64,000 nucleotides of DNA. Origin: Peptococcaceae bacterium (GTDB lineage Bacteria > Bacillota > Desulfitobacteriia > Desulfitobacteriales > Syntrophobotulaceae). Shown here one piece after another: positions 1 through 8,420 of the stretch. A program made the translations under genes and the position numbers. The notes under the pieces were generated by a model. It did not search any database. It was not told where the DNA came from and saw nothing but the letters and a program-made list of their open reading frames with translations. Where the stretch lies: contig WRII01000008.1 in NCBI GenBank assembly GCA_009782825.1, forward strand, positions 1 through 64,000, given 5' to 3'. The number at the start of each line of letters is the position of its first letter. Position 1 is the first letter of the stretch.

Positions 1-161
1 ACCCAATAAATTCCTGCTTAGATCTATATGTATGATCCCATACTGGAGGCAACAGGCAGACGGTCATAATCCCTCGCTACAGGAGCTCAGCAGACACGCC
101 GAAAGGCGGGGCTTAACGGATGATCGCCAAATCATCCGAGGGGTTTTAGGGGGACAAGCAA

Positions 162-199
162 GAAGCGTAACACTTTCCGAGCGGAAAGTGTTACGCTTC
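162..199. repeat. 18-bp perfect inverted repeat with 2-nt loop
   Basis: The left arm begins GAAGCGTAACACTTTCCG and the right arm is its exact reverse complement, separated by AG. No T-run follows, so it is not an ordinary intrinsic terminator. It could be a cruciform, a repeat-element end or a protein site; its role is unknown. Confidence 0.85.
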
Positions 200-362
200 G
201 GTTGTTTGTGTGACAGCACAAACATTGCTTGCGAAGATTGAACAGGTTCTCTGGAGAAAGTTAATGGATGCTAAAAGCCCTGCTTATTACAAAACCATCA
301 AAGGCAATACCACTGGCATAAGTTGATATAACAAGCAGGCAGTTTTCATCAAATCAGCAAAA

Positions 363-400
363 TTTGCCAATAGAATCGTCAATTTATTTGGCGCACCCAT
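363..400 (+). repeat. Copy 1 of ~38-bp direct repeat (TTTGCCAA...TTTGGC)
   Basis: It matches positions 5728-5765 closely: TTTGCCAA, one variable base, AGAATCGTCAATT, two variable bases, TTTGGC, then ACCCA. GCCAA and TTGGC can pair within each copy. Both copies run in the same direction and flank the GntR/ABC, DUF4143 and Uma2 genes. Copy 1 runs into longer palindromes that copy 2 lacks. Confidence 0.75.
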
Positions 401-407
401 GTACGTG

Positions 408-490
408 TGTGCGCGTGTACACGCGCACATGGGCGCAATCATAATGGGCGGCATGATGTAAGGACGGGCCTGCACGTGTACACGTGTACA
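408..490. repeat. Pair of long palindromes
   Basis: Positions 408-429 form a perfect 22-bp palindrome (TGTGCGCGTGT and its complement). Positions 473-486 and 477-490 form overlapping perfect 14-bp palindromes built on CACGTGTACACGTG. They lie beside copy 1 of the direct repeat and may belong to the same element. Confidence 0.8.
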
Positions 491-529
491 TGGGGCGCAA
501 TATGTGAGGCACCTGTTCACACTTGTTCC

Positions 530-882
530 CTATTGCATGGTCTCAAATGACTCGGCTATATCTATGATAATTTGATCCGTCATGTAAAAGTCGTCATCAT
601 ACTTCTCAATGCAGATTTTGGTTGCCTCGTAGACTTTGGGGTCCTGAATGTGCTGCTGCGCGGATTCTACATAAGCGGCATAGTAAAAAGTTGTCTTTCC
701 CGAGGGGTTTTTCTCGTCTGGTATATGGGCATTCCTGTCCCTCTTATGGACATTCCTGTCCATATAGTCATATGCAGAAGATCCAGATATCCATCGTCCT
801 AATTGTTTCTTCTCATTTTCATTGTTAATAACATAGACAACACTAAAACCAAACTTAATAATGAAAATATCTTCTTCATCAT
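530..882 (-). pseudogene. Small exported protein, frameshifted after its signal peptide
   Basis: The best start is the ATG at 882, preceded by GAGGGA about 8 nt upstream. This frame opens as a textbook signal peptide (MMKKIFSLLSLVLVLSML) but stops after 27 codons at 799. The rest, about 90 residues ending at 530 (KKQLGRW through ESFETMQ), is open in the neighbouring frame, which lacks a good start of its own. A single-base indel near 805-815 would join the two. The body carries a 21-nt tandem duplication encoding RNVHKRDRNAH. It is the last gene of the GntR/ABC operon. I do not recognise the mature domain. The break may be a real mutation or a sequencing error. Confidence 0.55.
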
Positions 883-903
883 AACTTTCCCTCACATATA
901 AAT

Positions 904-1557
904 CTATTCGGAACTTTTACTTGCATATAAGATATTTTCTTCCTTGGATAAATCTGATATCTGAGTGTTTATATACTTCTTGTCTATACTGAGAAACCTT
1001 CCTGCGAAATAAACGGTTTCGCCTTTGTTCACCGCTTCAAAATCATCTTCTAGCATTAAGATTCCAGCGTTCGTATCCGGTGAGTTTTCTGCTTCATCCG
1101 GAGCAATATAGGTTCCGGACATAACGTAATCTTGAGAGTTTATTCTGACATAGGATCCTATCTGCAGTCCATTTTTTTCTGCAAATGAATGGGAAATGCC
1201 TATCTCTGCGCCCGCAGAAGGGGGCATCCCTGTCAGGAAAACAGGAATATTGATAGACTTTGGCATAAGTTTTATATCGAAATGATATTCTCTATCAAAA
1301 ACCATTTGCTGAATGAATTTTTTGCGTACCAATTCGCTTATAAATCCATATTTGCTCTTGAGCTGATCGTTTGCAGCATTCAGTTGGTCGATATCCGATG
1401 CAGATCCGGATACCATGAACCGGAAGTGTTCGGGTTGACAATCTGCAAACACTTGGTTGGAGGGATTGGTCTGGCAAGCTGTCATAGATATCATCAGGCC
1501 CAGAGCCAAGGCAAGGAGTATCATTCTTGTGGACTTTGAGGACATCATCATTTTCAT
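904..1557 (-). CDS. Lipoprotein resembling an FtsX/MacB-type extracytoplasmic domain
   Basis: Starting at the ATG at 1557 (upstream purines AAGGAAGG), the protein has a hydrophobic signal and a lipobox ending MTAC, so it should be a membrane-anchored lipoprotein of about 217 residues. The middle (EIGISHSFAEKNGLQIGSYV, then YVMSGTYIAPDEAENS) resembles the outer domain that FtsX/MacB permeases carry between membrane helices, but no such helices follow. This family link is inferred from sequence feel only. It follows the permease gene in the operon and could be the extracellular partner of that transporter. An in-frame ATG at 1620 would give a longer form with a lysine-rich extension, which I consider less likely. 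Confidence 0.55.
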   Translation of the reverse strand: MKMMMSSKSTRMILLALALGLMISMTACQTNPSNQVFADCQPEHFRFMVSGSASDIDQLNAANDQLKSKYGFISELVRKKFIQQMVFDREYHFDIKLMPKSINIPVFLTGMPPSAGAEIGISHSFAEKNGLQIGSYVRINSQDYVMSGTYIAPDEAENSPDTNAGILMLEDDFEAVNKGETVYFAGRFLSIDKKYINTQISDLSKEENILYASKSSE

Positions 1558-1621
1558 CCTTCCTTTTTCCTTTTTTCCTTTTTTTATGTTCAATGCCTTT
1601 TTATCAAACATGTTATCCAAA

Positions 1622-2377
1622 TCAAATCACCTTTCGTGCGAAAATCGGTTTATTCAGCGCATATATGGCAGCTGCCAGGATTATGCAGAAGGAAATTTGC
1701 CATAGAGCGTTAGGATGGAAAATAATCTGGTTAAAAAACCATACCAACGCGGTGCGCAGCGGAGCAATGGGGGTGAACACGGAGATGATTGCGGCAATGA
1801 CCACATCTGCCACCCAACCATACCATTTGTCCTGGATGGCGGTGAATGTATGGATGGCAACCGCCAACAAGAAAAGAAAGGCGAATTGTTGGACGATCAC
1901 GAAGAATACGCCATGCTCATGCCACCCGAAAAGCTCAATCATGTTAAGCATCATATAATGATTGTCCATCAGAGCAGGATCACGCATAACAGCCTCAACG
2001 CCCACAAAATACTCTGTGCTGATTATCAAACGGTCAATCGTGTAAAAGAATATCGTATTGACGAGGGAAGCCGCGCCCGCCAATATTGCGTAGCTCGTCA
2101 AACTGCCCCAGAAAAATGTTTCCCGCTTGCCGCCAAGATTGACGAACCTGCGGAAGTTTATGGCGGGGATGAAGATTGCAGCCAATATAACAAGAACCCA
2201 AAGATAGGCGGCGAAGCTGAAGAAAAAGCTGCCACCGGCAGTGCCGCTGACAACTGTTATTATAACAGAGATGACATCTAACACTAATCCGTAGGCTATA
2301 ATACAGCCTAACACAAGATATGGGATTTTTGTGTTTGTCAGATTAATTTTTGCCGTAGTCCATACCTTCTTACCCAT
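1622..2377 (-). CDS. ABC transporter permease-like membrane protein
   Basis: This 251-residue protein has about six hydrophobic segments (roughly residues 20-45, 55-75, 88-112, 155-178, 185-205 and 225-243) and a short basic N-terminus, as in ABC-2-type permeases. The start overlaps the end of the upstream ATPase gene by 8 bp, implying translational coupling and one complex. I saw no motif that identifies the substrate. The regulator-ATPase-permease order resembles the B. subtilis ytr type of operon, which answers cell-envelope stress. Confidence 0.7.
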   Translation of the reverse strand: MGKKVWTTAKINLTNTKIPYLVLGCIIAYGLVLDVISVIITVVSGTAGGSFFFSFAAYLWVLVILAAIFIPAINFRRFVNLGGKRETFFWGSLTSYAILAGAASLVNTIFFYTIDRLIISTEYFVGVEAVMRDPALMDNHYMMLNMIELFGWHEHGVFFVIVQQFAFLFLLAVAIHTFTAIQDKWYGWVADVVIAAIISVFTPIAPLRTALVWFFNQIIFHPNALWQISFCIILAAAIYALNKPIFARKVI

Positions 2378-3215
2378 TGCTTTCCCCTCCCACCATATTG
2401 ATAAAGAAATCCTGCAAGCTCATGCGGTCAACAGCCACGCTCTCCGGAGGCGCTACCCGCTCTCCATAAATATGCGCCGCCACGACGCTGCCCGCTGTGG
2501 TTTTGCCGATGCAGTTCAAGCCTTCTAATATCGGCTCAACAACGTTCGCGGGGCCGGACAGGGTGTACGCCTTTTCGTCGATGTCATCAATGCCCACTTC
2601 CAGCATAATTTTTCCATTATCAATAATGATGAGCTGCTCTGTTACTTTGGCGATTTCGTCAATGAGATGGGTGGAGATGATCAGAACACGCGGATGGGCC
2701 TGGTAACTTTCCATCAGGAGTGTATTGAATTGAGCGCGCATAATTGCGTCGAAGCCAAGTGTTGGTTCGTCAAGCAGAATGACTTTAGAATTATTTGCCA
2801 ATGCGATAATCGTTGTCAGCATTGTCTTCATTCCGAGGGACAACTGCTTATATTTCTTTGTCGGACTTAATTCGAACCGCTTCACCATCTCTTGAGCGAA
2901 ATCCAAATCAAAACTGTCCTGCAATGCGGCAGCCGTATCTATCACCTGCGAGACTTTCATATTAAACTGCTTCGATCCGCTCTCAATATAGGTGACATCA
3001 TCTGGCATACGGCTTGGCAGCACACGTTTTCCCTCCACTGTGATCTGTCCCTCTGTGGCGGAAAGATGTCCTGCCAACAGCTTCATCAACGTCGTTTTTC
3101 CCGCACCGTTTCTGCCCAGCAAACAATAAATCCCACTGTCGGAAACGCTTAGCGAAACACGGTCAATAGCTGTTGTCCTGGCGTATTTTTTTGTGACATT
3201 CGTAACTCTAATCAT
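2370..3215 (-). CDS. ABC transporter ATP-binding protein
   Basis: The 281-residue protein shows a Walker A motif (GRNGAGKT, about residues 34-41), a signature reading LSLGM in place of LSGGQ (about 127), and Walker B with the catalytic Glu (VILLDEPT, about 149). The H-loop His is in STH. It should power the permease encoded next. The C-terminal third beyond the nucleotide-binding domain is the variable regulatory tail common in the YtrB/BcrA class. It overlaps the GntR gene upstream and the permease gene downstream by 8 bp each. Confidence 0.9.
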   Translation of the reverse strand: MIRVTNVTKKYARTTAIDRVSLSVSDSGIYCLLGRNGAGKTTLMKLLAGHLSATEGQITVEGKRVLPSRMPDDVTYIESGSKQFNMKVSQVIDTAAALQDSFDLDFAQEMVKRFELSPTKKYKQLSLGMKTMLTTIIALANNSKVILLDEPTLGFDAIMRAQFNTLLMESYQAHPRVLIISTHLIDEIAKVTEQLIIIDNGKIMLEVGIDDIDEKAYTLSGPANVVEPILEGLNCIGKTTAGSVVAAHIYGERVAPPESVAVDRMSLQDFFINMVGGESNG

Positions 3216-3576
3216 ACCTCTTTGCCCCTTCCCTTTTTTTTATCTCGCCAATAAGTTCGTCTAACGAGATGCCCAATGTTCTCGCTTCCGCGAGCAGGGC
3301 GTCAATTGTCTGGTTCAAAAAAACCGTCCTGCGCCGCTCGGTGATTCTCTCCCGTGCCCCTGCCGCTACACACATTCCAATCCCCCTTTTCTTGTATAAG
3401 ATCCCTGCGTCGGTCAGTTTGCTGACGGCCTTAACCGCTGTCGTCGGATTTACAGCGTATACCTTGGAAATCTGCGTTGTGGAAATAATCAAGTCGTCTG
3501 TCTGATAGACACCTGTGATGATATCGCTCTCAATGATCTCCATAATCTGCAGGAAAACCGGCTGGCTGTCATTCAA
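3208..3576 (-). CDS. GntR-family regulator, YtrA-like
   Basis: The 122-residue protein has an N-terminal winged helix-turn-helix (PVFLQIMEIIESDIITG to GILYKKRGIGMCV) and only a short helical tail, the layout of the YtrA subfamily that represses adjacent ABC operons. The start is TTG at 3576 behind GAGGTG. It is the first gene of the operon, so autoregulation is likely; a GTTAA/TTAAC inverted repeat just downstream of the promoter's -10 box could be its operator (inference). Confidence 0.85.
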   Translation of the reverse strand: MNDSQPVFLQIMEIIESDIITGVYQTDDLIISTTQISKVYAVNPTTAVKAVSKLTDAGILYKKRGIGMCVAAGARERITERRRTVFLNQTIDALLAEARTLGISLDELIGEIKKREGAKRYD

Positions 3577-3642
3577 CTCTACTCACCTCACTTTGTCTGT
3601 AGAGTTATGTACTTATATGGTTAATGACTTACCTCGTTAACT

Positions 3643-3671
3643 ATAATAGCATCCGGCTTTTGCTTTGTCAA
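3643..3671 (-). promoter_or_regulatory. Sigma-A promoter of the GntR/ABC operon
   Basis: On the minus strand TTGACA (3666-3671) is followed after exactly 17 bp by TATTAT (3643-3648). Transcription would start about 60 bp before the regulator's start codon. Confidence 0.75.
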
Positions 3672-3768
3672 TAGAAAATTAAGATATTTTGAAAAATTAA
3701 GATCTTTGTCATTAACATCGACACCCTCCGCTATTGATGTTATACTGACATTCGGGGGCGAGAAGATT

Positions 3769-5088
3769 ATGGAAAGAATATTAATGCAAGACCTGATCTC
3801 ATGGAAAGATAATCCTGATAAAAAGCCGCTTGTCATACAAGGTGTCAGGCAATGCGGCAAAACTTTTTTGATAGAAGATTTCTCCAGGCGCTATTATACC
3901 GATGTTGCTTATTACCGCTTTGATAAGGATGCAAAAATTCAAGAGTTCTTCAAGCCGGATTTAGATCCAAAAAGAATTATAAAGGACTTGGGGCTTGCCC
4001 GCGGCAGAACAATAAAACCGAGGGAGACCCTCATTATATTTGATGAAATCCAGGAATGCGGAAATGCCGTTACCTCGCTTAAATATTTTTATGAAGACGT
4101 TCCGGAATACCATCTCGTTTCAGCTGGATCTCTGCTTGGGGTCGCCATGAAAAAAGGAACTTCTTTCCCCGTGGGTAAAGTTGAGTTTTTGACCCTTTAC
4201 CCCATGAATTTTTACGAATTCCTATATGCCCAAAACGAAATTCTCGCCGAAGAATTAAAAAAGAGTTCATTTAAGGATCCCATTTGGAAGACTTTCAGAC
4301 CAGAGCTGCTGGAAAAATACAGGGATTTTCATGCCGTCGGCGGTATGCCGGAGGCTGTGCAGCTTTGGATTGATACGAAAAACATTGAAGAAGTCGAAAA
4401 AAAGCTGGATGAGATCTTAATCAGCTATCAGAAGGATTTCGTAAAATACGCAGATACAAAAGAGTATCCGAAAATTTCAGCCGTCTGGCACTCTATCCCG
4501 AGCCAGCTCGGAAAAGAAAACCGCAAATTCATATTCAGTCAGGTAAAGAAAGGGTGGCGGGCAAAGGACTTAGAAGACGCGCTGATATGGCTTATCAACG
4601 CAGGGCTTGTTTACAAGGTAGAATGTATCGCAAAACCCAATTATCCGATTTCCTCTTATTCAGACCATACATTTTTCAAATTGTATATGTCTGATATTGG
4701 ACTGCTGCGGCGTCATGCGGATTTGCCATCGGCAATCGTTTTCGATGATGCGTCTGCATACAAAGAATTCAAAGGTGCAATGGCAGAAAATTTCGTCGCC
4801 TGCGAGCTCAAAAGAATGTATGGTAAATTAAAGGATAAAAATTTATATTACTGGACAGCCGAAGGATCCGCGAAAGCGGAAGTGGATTTTATTGTGCAGG
4901 ACGATGCAGCATATATCATCCCCATTGAAGTCAAAGCAGGCACAGCAAAGCACGCCCATTCCATAACACAATATTGCCAAAAATTCAATCCCGAAAAATC
5001 CGTGTTAACCTCGCTTGATGAAATGACAAGCAGAATCCTTCCCCTTTATGCTTTTTGGAAGCTCAAAGAATGGATAAAAATCTCTTGA
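3769..5088 (+). CDS. AAA ATPase with C-terminal DUF4143 domain
   Basis: From the ATG at 3769 (GGGGGCG upstream) this encodes 439 residues. The N-terminal ATPase has Walker A GVRQCGKT (about residue 25) and Walker B LIIFDEIQ (about 88). The C-terminal part has the nuclease-fold pattern of the DUF4143 family: an early Glu, EVDFIV and then IPIEVKAG, as in PD-(D/E)XK enzymes. The family is common in anaerobes and archaea, is often found near accessory genes, and its role is not settled. An upstream in-frame ATG at 3706 lacks a ribosome binding site. It is transcribed alone on the plus strand between minus-strand operons, inside the direct-repeat-bounded block. Confidence 0.88.
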   Translation: MERILMQDLISWKDNPDKKPLVIQGVRQCGKTFLIEDFSRRYYTDVAYYRFDKDAKIQEFFKPDLDPKRIIKDLGLARGRTIKPRETLIIFDEIQECGNAVTSLKYFYEDVPEYHLVSAGSLLGVAMKKGTSFPVGKVEFLTLYPMNFYEFLYAQNEILAEELKKSSFKDPIWKTFRPELLEKYRDFHAVGGMPEAVQLWIDTKNIEEVEKKLDEILISYQKDFVKYADTKEYPKISAVWHSIPSQLGKENRKFIFSQVKKGWRAKDLEDALIWLINAGLVYKVECIAKPNYPISSYSDHTFFKLYMSDIGLLRRHADLPSAIVFDDASAYKEFKGAMAENFVACELKRMYGKLKDKNLYYWTAEGSAKAEVDFIVQDDAAYIIPIEVKAGTAKHAHSITQYCQKFNPEKSVLTSLDEMTSRILPLYAFWKLKEWIKIS

Positions 5089-5106
5089 CGCGACATCCCG
5101 GATTCA

Positions 5107-5682
5107 TTATTCTTTCTTATCCTCTTCAACAGCCTCAAACACATCCTGCATAGTGATCTGACACCCCTCTAAAATGTGCACAGGCACGATATCAGTATCA
5201 CCGTACGTGTTAGAAAAATATTTCCCATTCTCCATCACATGAACAGAAAGAACCCGCCTTTCCGGATCCACGATCCAGTATTCTCTTACTCCGGCCTTTT
5301 GATATTGCTGGAATTTGACCAAAATATCATATCGGGCATTGGAAGGAGACAGAATTTCGACGACCATGTCTGGAGCGCCAAGACAGCCGGATCCACTCAG
5401 CTTTGAACGGTCACAAATCACCACCAGGTCAGGCTGAACCACCGTATCATCATTTCCATCGGCATTCAGGCGCACATCAAAAGGGGCCGCAAATACCTTA
5501 CAAGGTTTTCCATGCAAAAAATTATGAATCTGGGTGGCTAAAGACATGGAAATAGACTGGTGTATCCAGGATGGGGCCGTCATCATATAGGCCATACCCT
5601 CAATCAGCTCATACCGCACACTGTCATCCCAGCCTGCGTAATCCGCATAGGTCAAATGTTTCTTTCCTTGTTCCATGGCCAT
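5107..5682 (-). CDS. Uma2/DUF820 family putative endonuclease
   Basis: This 191-residue protein shows the Uma2 pattern: YELIEG near the start, QPDLVVI, PDMVVEILSPS, and AGVREYWIVDPE, which together supply the PD-(D/E)XK-type acidic and basic residues. The start at 5682 has AGGAGG 8 nt upstream. Uma2 proteins are numerous in cyanobacteria and some Firmicutes; nuclease function is predicted from the fold. The direct-repeat copy at 5728 sits just upstream of its leader. Confidence 0.85.
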   Translation of the reverse strand: MAMEQGKKHLTYADYAGWDDSVRYELIEGMAYMMTAPSWIHQSISMSLATQIHNFLHGKPCKVFAAPFDVRLNADGNDDTVVQPDLVVICDRSKLSGSGCLGAPDMVVEILSPSNARYDILVKFQQYQKAGVREYWIVDPERRVLSVHVMENGKYFSNTYGDTDIVPVHILEGCQITMQDVFEAVEEDKKE

Positions 5683-5727
5683 GGGACAAACCTCCTTGAC
5701 AGGAGCCTTCTTTCTTTCATTATATTA

Positions 5728-5765
5728 TTTGCCAAGAGAATCGTCAATTCGTTTGGCATGCACCC
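5728..5765 (+). repeat. Copy 2 of ~38-bp direct repeat
   Basis: It matches copy 1 (363-400) with a few substitutions and a 2-bp length difference near its end. It is followed by a 10-bp direct repeat (CATGCACCCA twice) instead of the long palindromes found beside copy 1. Confidence 0.75.
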
Positions 5766-5801
5766 ACATGCACCCAGGCAAGAAAACACTCCCATAGCCC
5801 C

Positions 5802-8417
5802 TCACCTCCCATGCTCCAACACCCGCGCCTCCCTATCCAAGATCACCCTAACCGTCCCATCCTCATCCGTCCTATACACCGGCACCCCCCGCGCCTCCCA
5901 GTACTCCAAAACCTCAGGCGTCGGATGCCCATAAGAATTCCTTCCCACAGGAATAAACACCGCCATAGGCCGAACATAGTCAAAGAAATTCTCATCCAGA
6001 CTGCCCTTACCCCCATGATGAGGCACCTTCACAAAATCCGCATTCACATCCCCACTTCTCTCCAAGATATTCTTCATCTGCTCCTTCTCCATATCGCCCG
6101 TCAGCAGCACCGACCACTCCTTATAAGTCACCCGCATCACCAAAGAAGAATTATTCGAAGACTCATCCTCTCCCGGAGTTCCCCCCAACCCCGGTCCCAA
6201 CACCTCCACCCGCAAAGGTCCCCAGCTGAGACAATCCCCCGCCGCCAACTTCGTCACCATCTGCCCATCAGGCCAAAAATCAAAAGGCAGCCCCTCCTGC
6301 CACGCCTTGCCCTGAAGCTTATCTCCCAACGCCGGAACCCCCACACCCTCCACCGGAAAACGCGACAGCACATAACGGGCCCCGCCAATATGATCCAGAT
6401 CCGCATGTGTAATAAAAAGCATATCAATCTTCCTAATCCCATGCTCCAACAAATACGGCACCACCACCCGCTCCGCGCTGTCATAAGAATCCGTCCGCGG
6501 TCCCGCATCCACCATCACCGTCACATCCCGGCTGCGGATCAGGACACAATCCCCCTGTCCCACATCCAGAAACACCACCTCCACCCGCTCCGGCCTGACA
6601 GACACCTGCCACACACTAAGGATCAGCACCCCCATCACAGCACCCAGCAAAACCCTTTTGCCAAAAGCCCCCTGCTTCGCCGCCACCCTCGGCTTCAGCC
6701 ACTCCGCAGGCACCTTGATCCATTTTCCCACCGCCCAAAGCACCCGCCGCCGCACCGCCTCCAAGACAAACACAACCCGCCGCCTATCCATAAGCCACAG
6801 CGCCAAAAGCCCATACCACGCCGCCCAAAAAATCCATCCCGGCTGCAACACCCACATATCCGCCCAAGACAGCTGAGCAAAAGCCGCCAAAACCCTATCC
6901 AGCACCTCCACCAGCCAGATCGCCGCCTGAAAAAACGGCAGCGCCGCAGCCTCCCACAAAGCCAGCCCGCACAGACCCAGCACACCCAGCTGAATCACCG
7001 CGCCAAACACCGCCGCCAAAATCACATTGAGAAACAGCCCCACCACCGAAATCCGATAAAAAGTAACCGCCAAAACCGGCGTCACCGCCAGCTGAGCCGC
7101 CATAGATACACACACTCCTTGGCGCACAGCCTTCGGAACCCTATACGACCCAGTCCTCCCGTGCGGCGAGCCCATCTCTTGTGGCATATCCCTCCCCTGC
7201 GGCGATTCCCTCCCTTGTGACATATTCCTCCTCTGTGACATATCCCTCCCCTGCAGCGCTTCCCCCCCATATCCCGCCCCTCTCCGCCAAATCCTGAGCT
7301 CATTCAACTTAGGCGTCAGACACACAATCCCCCACACCGCCGAAAAAGAAAGTAAAAAACTCACATCCCCTAAAAACAAAGGATTCCAAACAAACAACAG
7401 CAGCGCACTCCAAATCAGCCACCTGAGAGATCCAGACCTCCCCCGGCCCAAACGCCCCAGCAGCACCCCCGCCCCGAGAATCCCCGCCCGGGTCACCGAC
7501 ACACTAAAATCACACAACCCCATATAAAGAACAATCGCCGCCAGGCACACAAAAATACGCACCCTCCGAGGCAGAAAAAACATCATCCCCCAAACCAGCC
7601 CCACCACAAACCCCATATGCATACCCGACGCCGCAAAAGCATGCAGCACCCCGGTAATCTTATACCGCTCCAAAGCCTCCTCCGGCAGCCGCGACGTATC
7701 CCCAAAAAGCATCGCCTCCAACACCGGCCCCGACTCCGGCCAGCGCTCCAAAGCCTTCCGAACCTCCGCCCGGAGACTCCAAACCAGCGGCGGCGACCCC
7801 TCCTGAACAACCAGCGGCTCCGATTTAGCCGTCATCATCCCCTCATAACCCCGGGTCGCATAATAGAACCGCCGGTCAAACGTTCCCTGACTCCGGCTAG
7901 ACTCAGGCTGTTCCACCTTAGCCGTAAAGCGGATGACCGACCCCGGCCTCAGCTCCTTCCACCCCTGAGCCAGCTCCTGGCCCTCCTGCGGAGATCCTGC
8001 TGCCGAATTCCCCCACCCCGCAGACCCCGATCTTTCCGGATAGACGCGCAATATGTACCTCTCCCCAGACGCCATCCGCACCGCACCATATCCACAGTTC
8101 GCCTCATCAATACTCCAGGCCGTCACCGTTCCCTCAACCTCCGTGCGGTCCACCACAAGAGGCGGCGCCAATCGGCTGTATCCCGACACCCCCACCACCG
8201 CCCCCACCAGCAGGCTGATCACCAGCAGCACACTCTCCGAGCGCCGCCATTGGCCGGCAAAGTGAGACGGACGCCAAAAAAGAACCCCAAAAAAAGCCCC
8301 AAGCATCAAGCCCAGCGCCCCATACCACACAGGTGACGCATAAGTGCCCAAAGCCTGCACGCCCACAGCTCCGCCCAACAGTACAGCAGCCCCCCGCCGC
8401 ACCCACAGATCCCTCAT
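5802..8417 (-). CDS. comEC: DNA uptake channel ComEC/Rec2
   Basis: The 871-residue protein has the full ComEC layout: N-terminal membrane segments with DUF4131, the competence domain core (FAASGMHMGFVVGLVWG), and a C-terminal metallo-beta-lactamase domain (VFLDVGQGDC, then THADLDHIGG and HHGGKGS). It forms the inner-membrane channel for single-stranded DNA in transformation. The gene starts 3 bp after comEA ends, so the two are an operon. Between the competence helices there is an odd hydrophilic loop with short tandem repeats (MSQRRNMSQGRESPQGRDMP), which is not part of the family. Confidence 0.95.
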   Translation of the reverse strand: MRDLWVRRGAAVLLGGAVGVQALGTYASPVWYGALGLMLGAFFGVLFWRPSHFAGQWRRSESVLLVISLLVGAVVGVSGYSRLAPPLVVDRTEVEGTVTAWSIDEANCGYGAVRMASGERYILRVYPERSGSAGWGNSAAGSPQEGQELAQGWKELRPGSVIRFTAKVEQPESSRSQGTFDRRFYYATRGYEGMMTAKSEPLVVQEGSPPLVWSLRAEVRKALERWPESGPVLEAMLFGDTSRLPEEALERYKITGVLHAFAASGMHMGFVVGLVWGMMFFLPRRVRIFVCLAAIVLYMGLCDFSVSVTRAGILGAGVLLGRLGRGRSGSLRWLIWSALLLFVWNPLFLGDVSFLLSFSAVWGIVCLTPKLNELRIWRRGAGYGGEALQGRDMSQRRNMSQGRESPQGRDMPQEMGSPHGRTGSYRVPKAVRQGVCVSMAAQLAVTPVLAVTFYRISVVGLFLNVILAAVFGAVIQLGVLGLCGLALWEAAALPFFQAAIWLVEVLDRVLAAFAQLSWADMWVLQPGWIFWAAWYGLLALWLMDRRRVVFVLEAVRRRVLWAVGKWIKVPAEWLKPRVAAKQGAFGKRVLLGAVMGVLILSVWQVSVRPERVEVVFLDVGQGDCVLIRSRDVTVMVDAGPRTDSYDSAERVVVPYLLEHGIRKIDMLFITHADLDHIGGARYVLSRFPVEGVGVPALGDKLQGKAWQEGLPFDFWPDGQMVTKLAAGDCLSWGPLRVEVLGPGLGGTPGEDESSNNSSLVMRVTYKEWSVLLTGDMEKEQMKNILERSGDVNADFVKVPHHGGKGSLDENFFDYVRPMAVFIPVGRNSYGHPTPEVLEYWEARGVPVYRTDEDGTVRVILDREARVLEHGR
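7190..7265 (-). repeat. In-frame short tandem repeats inside comEC
   Basis: On the plus strand, units of the type TATCCCTCCCCTGCGGCG / TGTGACATATTCCTCC recur, encoding alternating MSQ/SPQ plus GRD/RRN motifs. All keep the reading frame and fall in a poorly conserved cytoplasmic loop. Confidence 0.7.
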
Positions 8418-8420
8418 AAA

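Larger units (their letters stand above)
1..529. other. Non-coding, hairpin-rich stretch at window start
   Basis: I see no convincing gene here. A 69-codon open frame from 32 on the plus strand has no clear ribosome binding site and runs through a perfect hairpin, so I leave it out. The stretch holds a GAAA-tetraloop hairpin (97-108), a 7-bp stem (118-124 with 131-137), an 18-bp inverted repeat (162-199) and two long palindromes (408-429, 473-490). The density of stems suggests a structured RNA or a repeat element, but I recognise no known riboswitch class. Confidence 0.5.

Noticed and set aside
95-140. Known riboswitch at the window start
   Set aside because: The two hairpins (one with a GAAA loop) do not match the conserved cores of riboswitch classes I know, and no gene follows at a proper distance.
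32-241. 69-codon plus-strand frame at the window start
   Set aside because: No convincing RBS, no family, and it crosses a perfect hairpin.
5811-7220. 469-codon plus-strand frame opposite comEC
   Set aside because: Antisense shadow with the same low-complexity composition; comEC is certain on the other strand.
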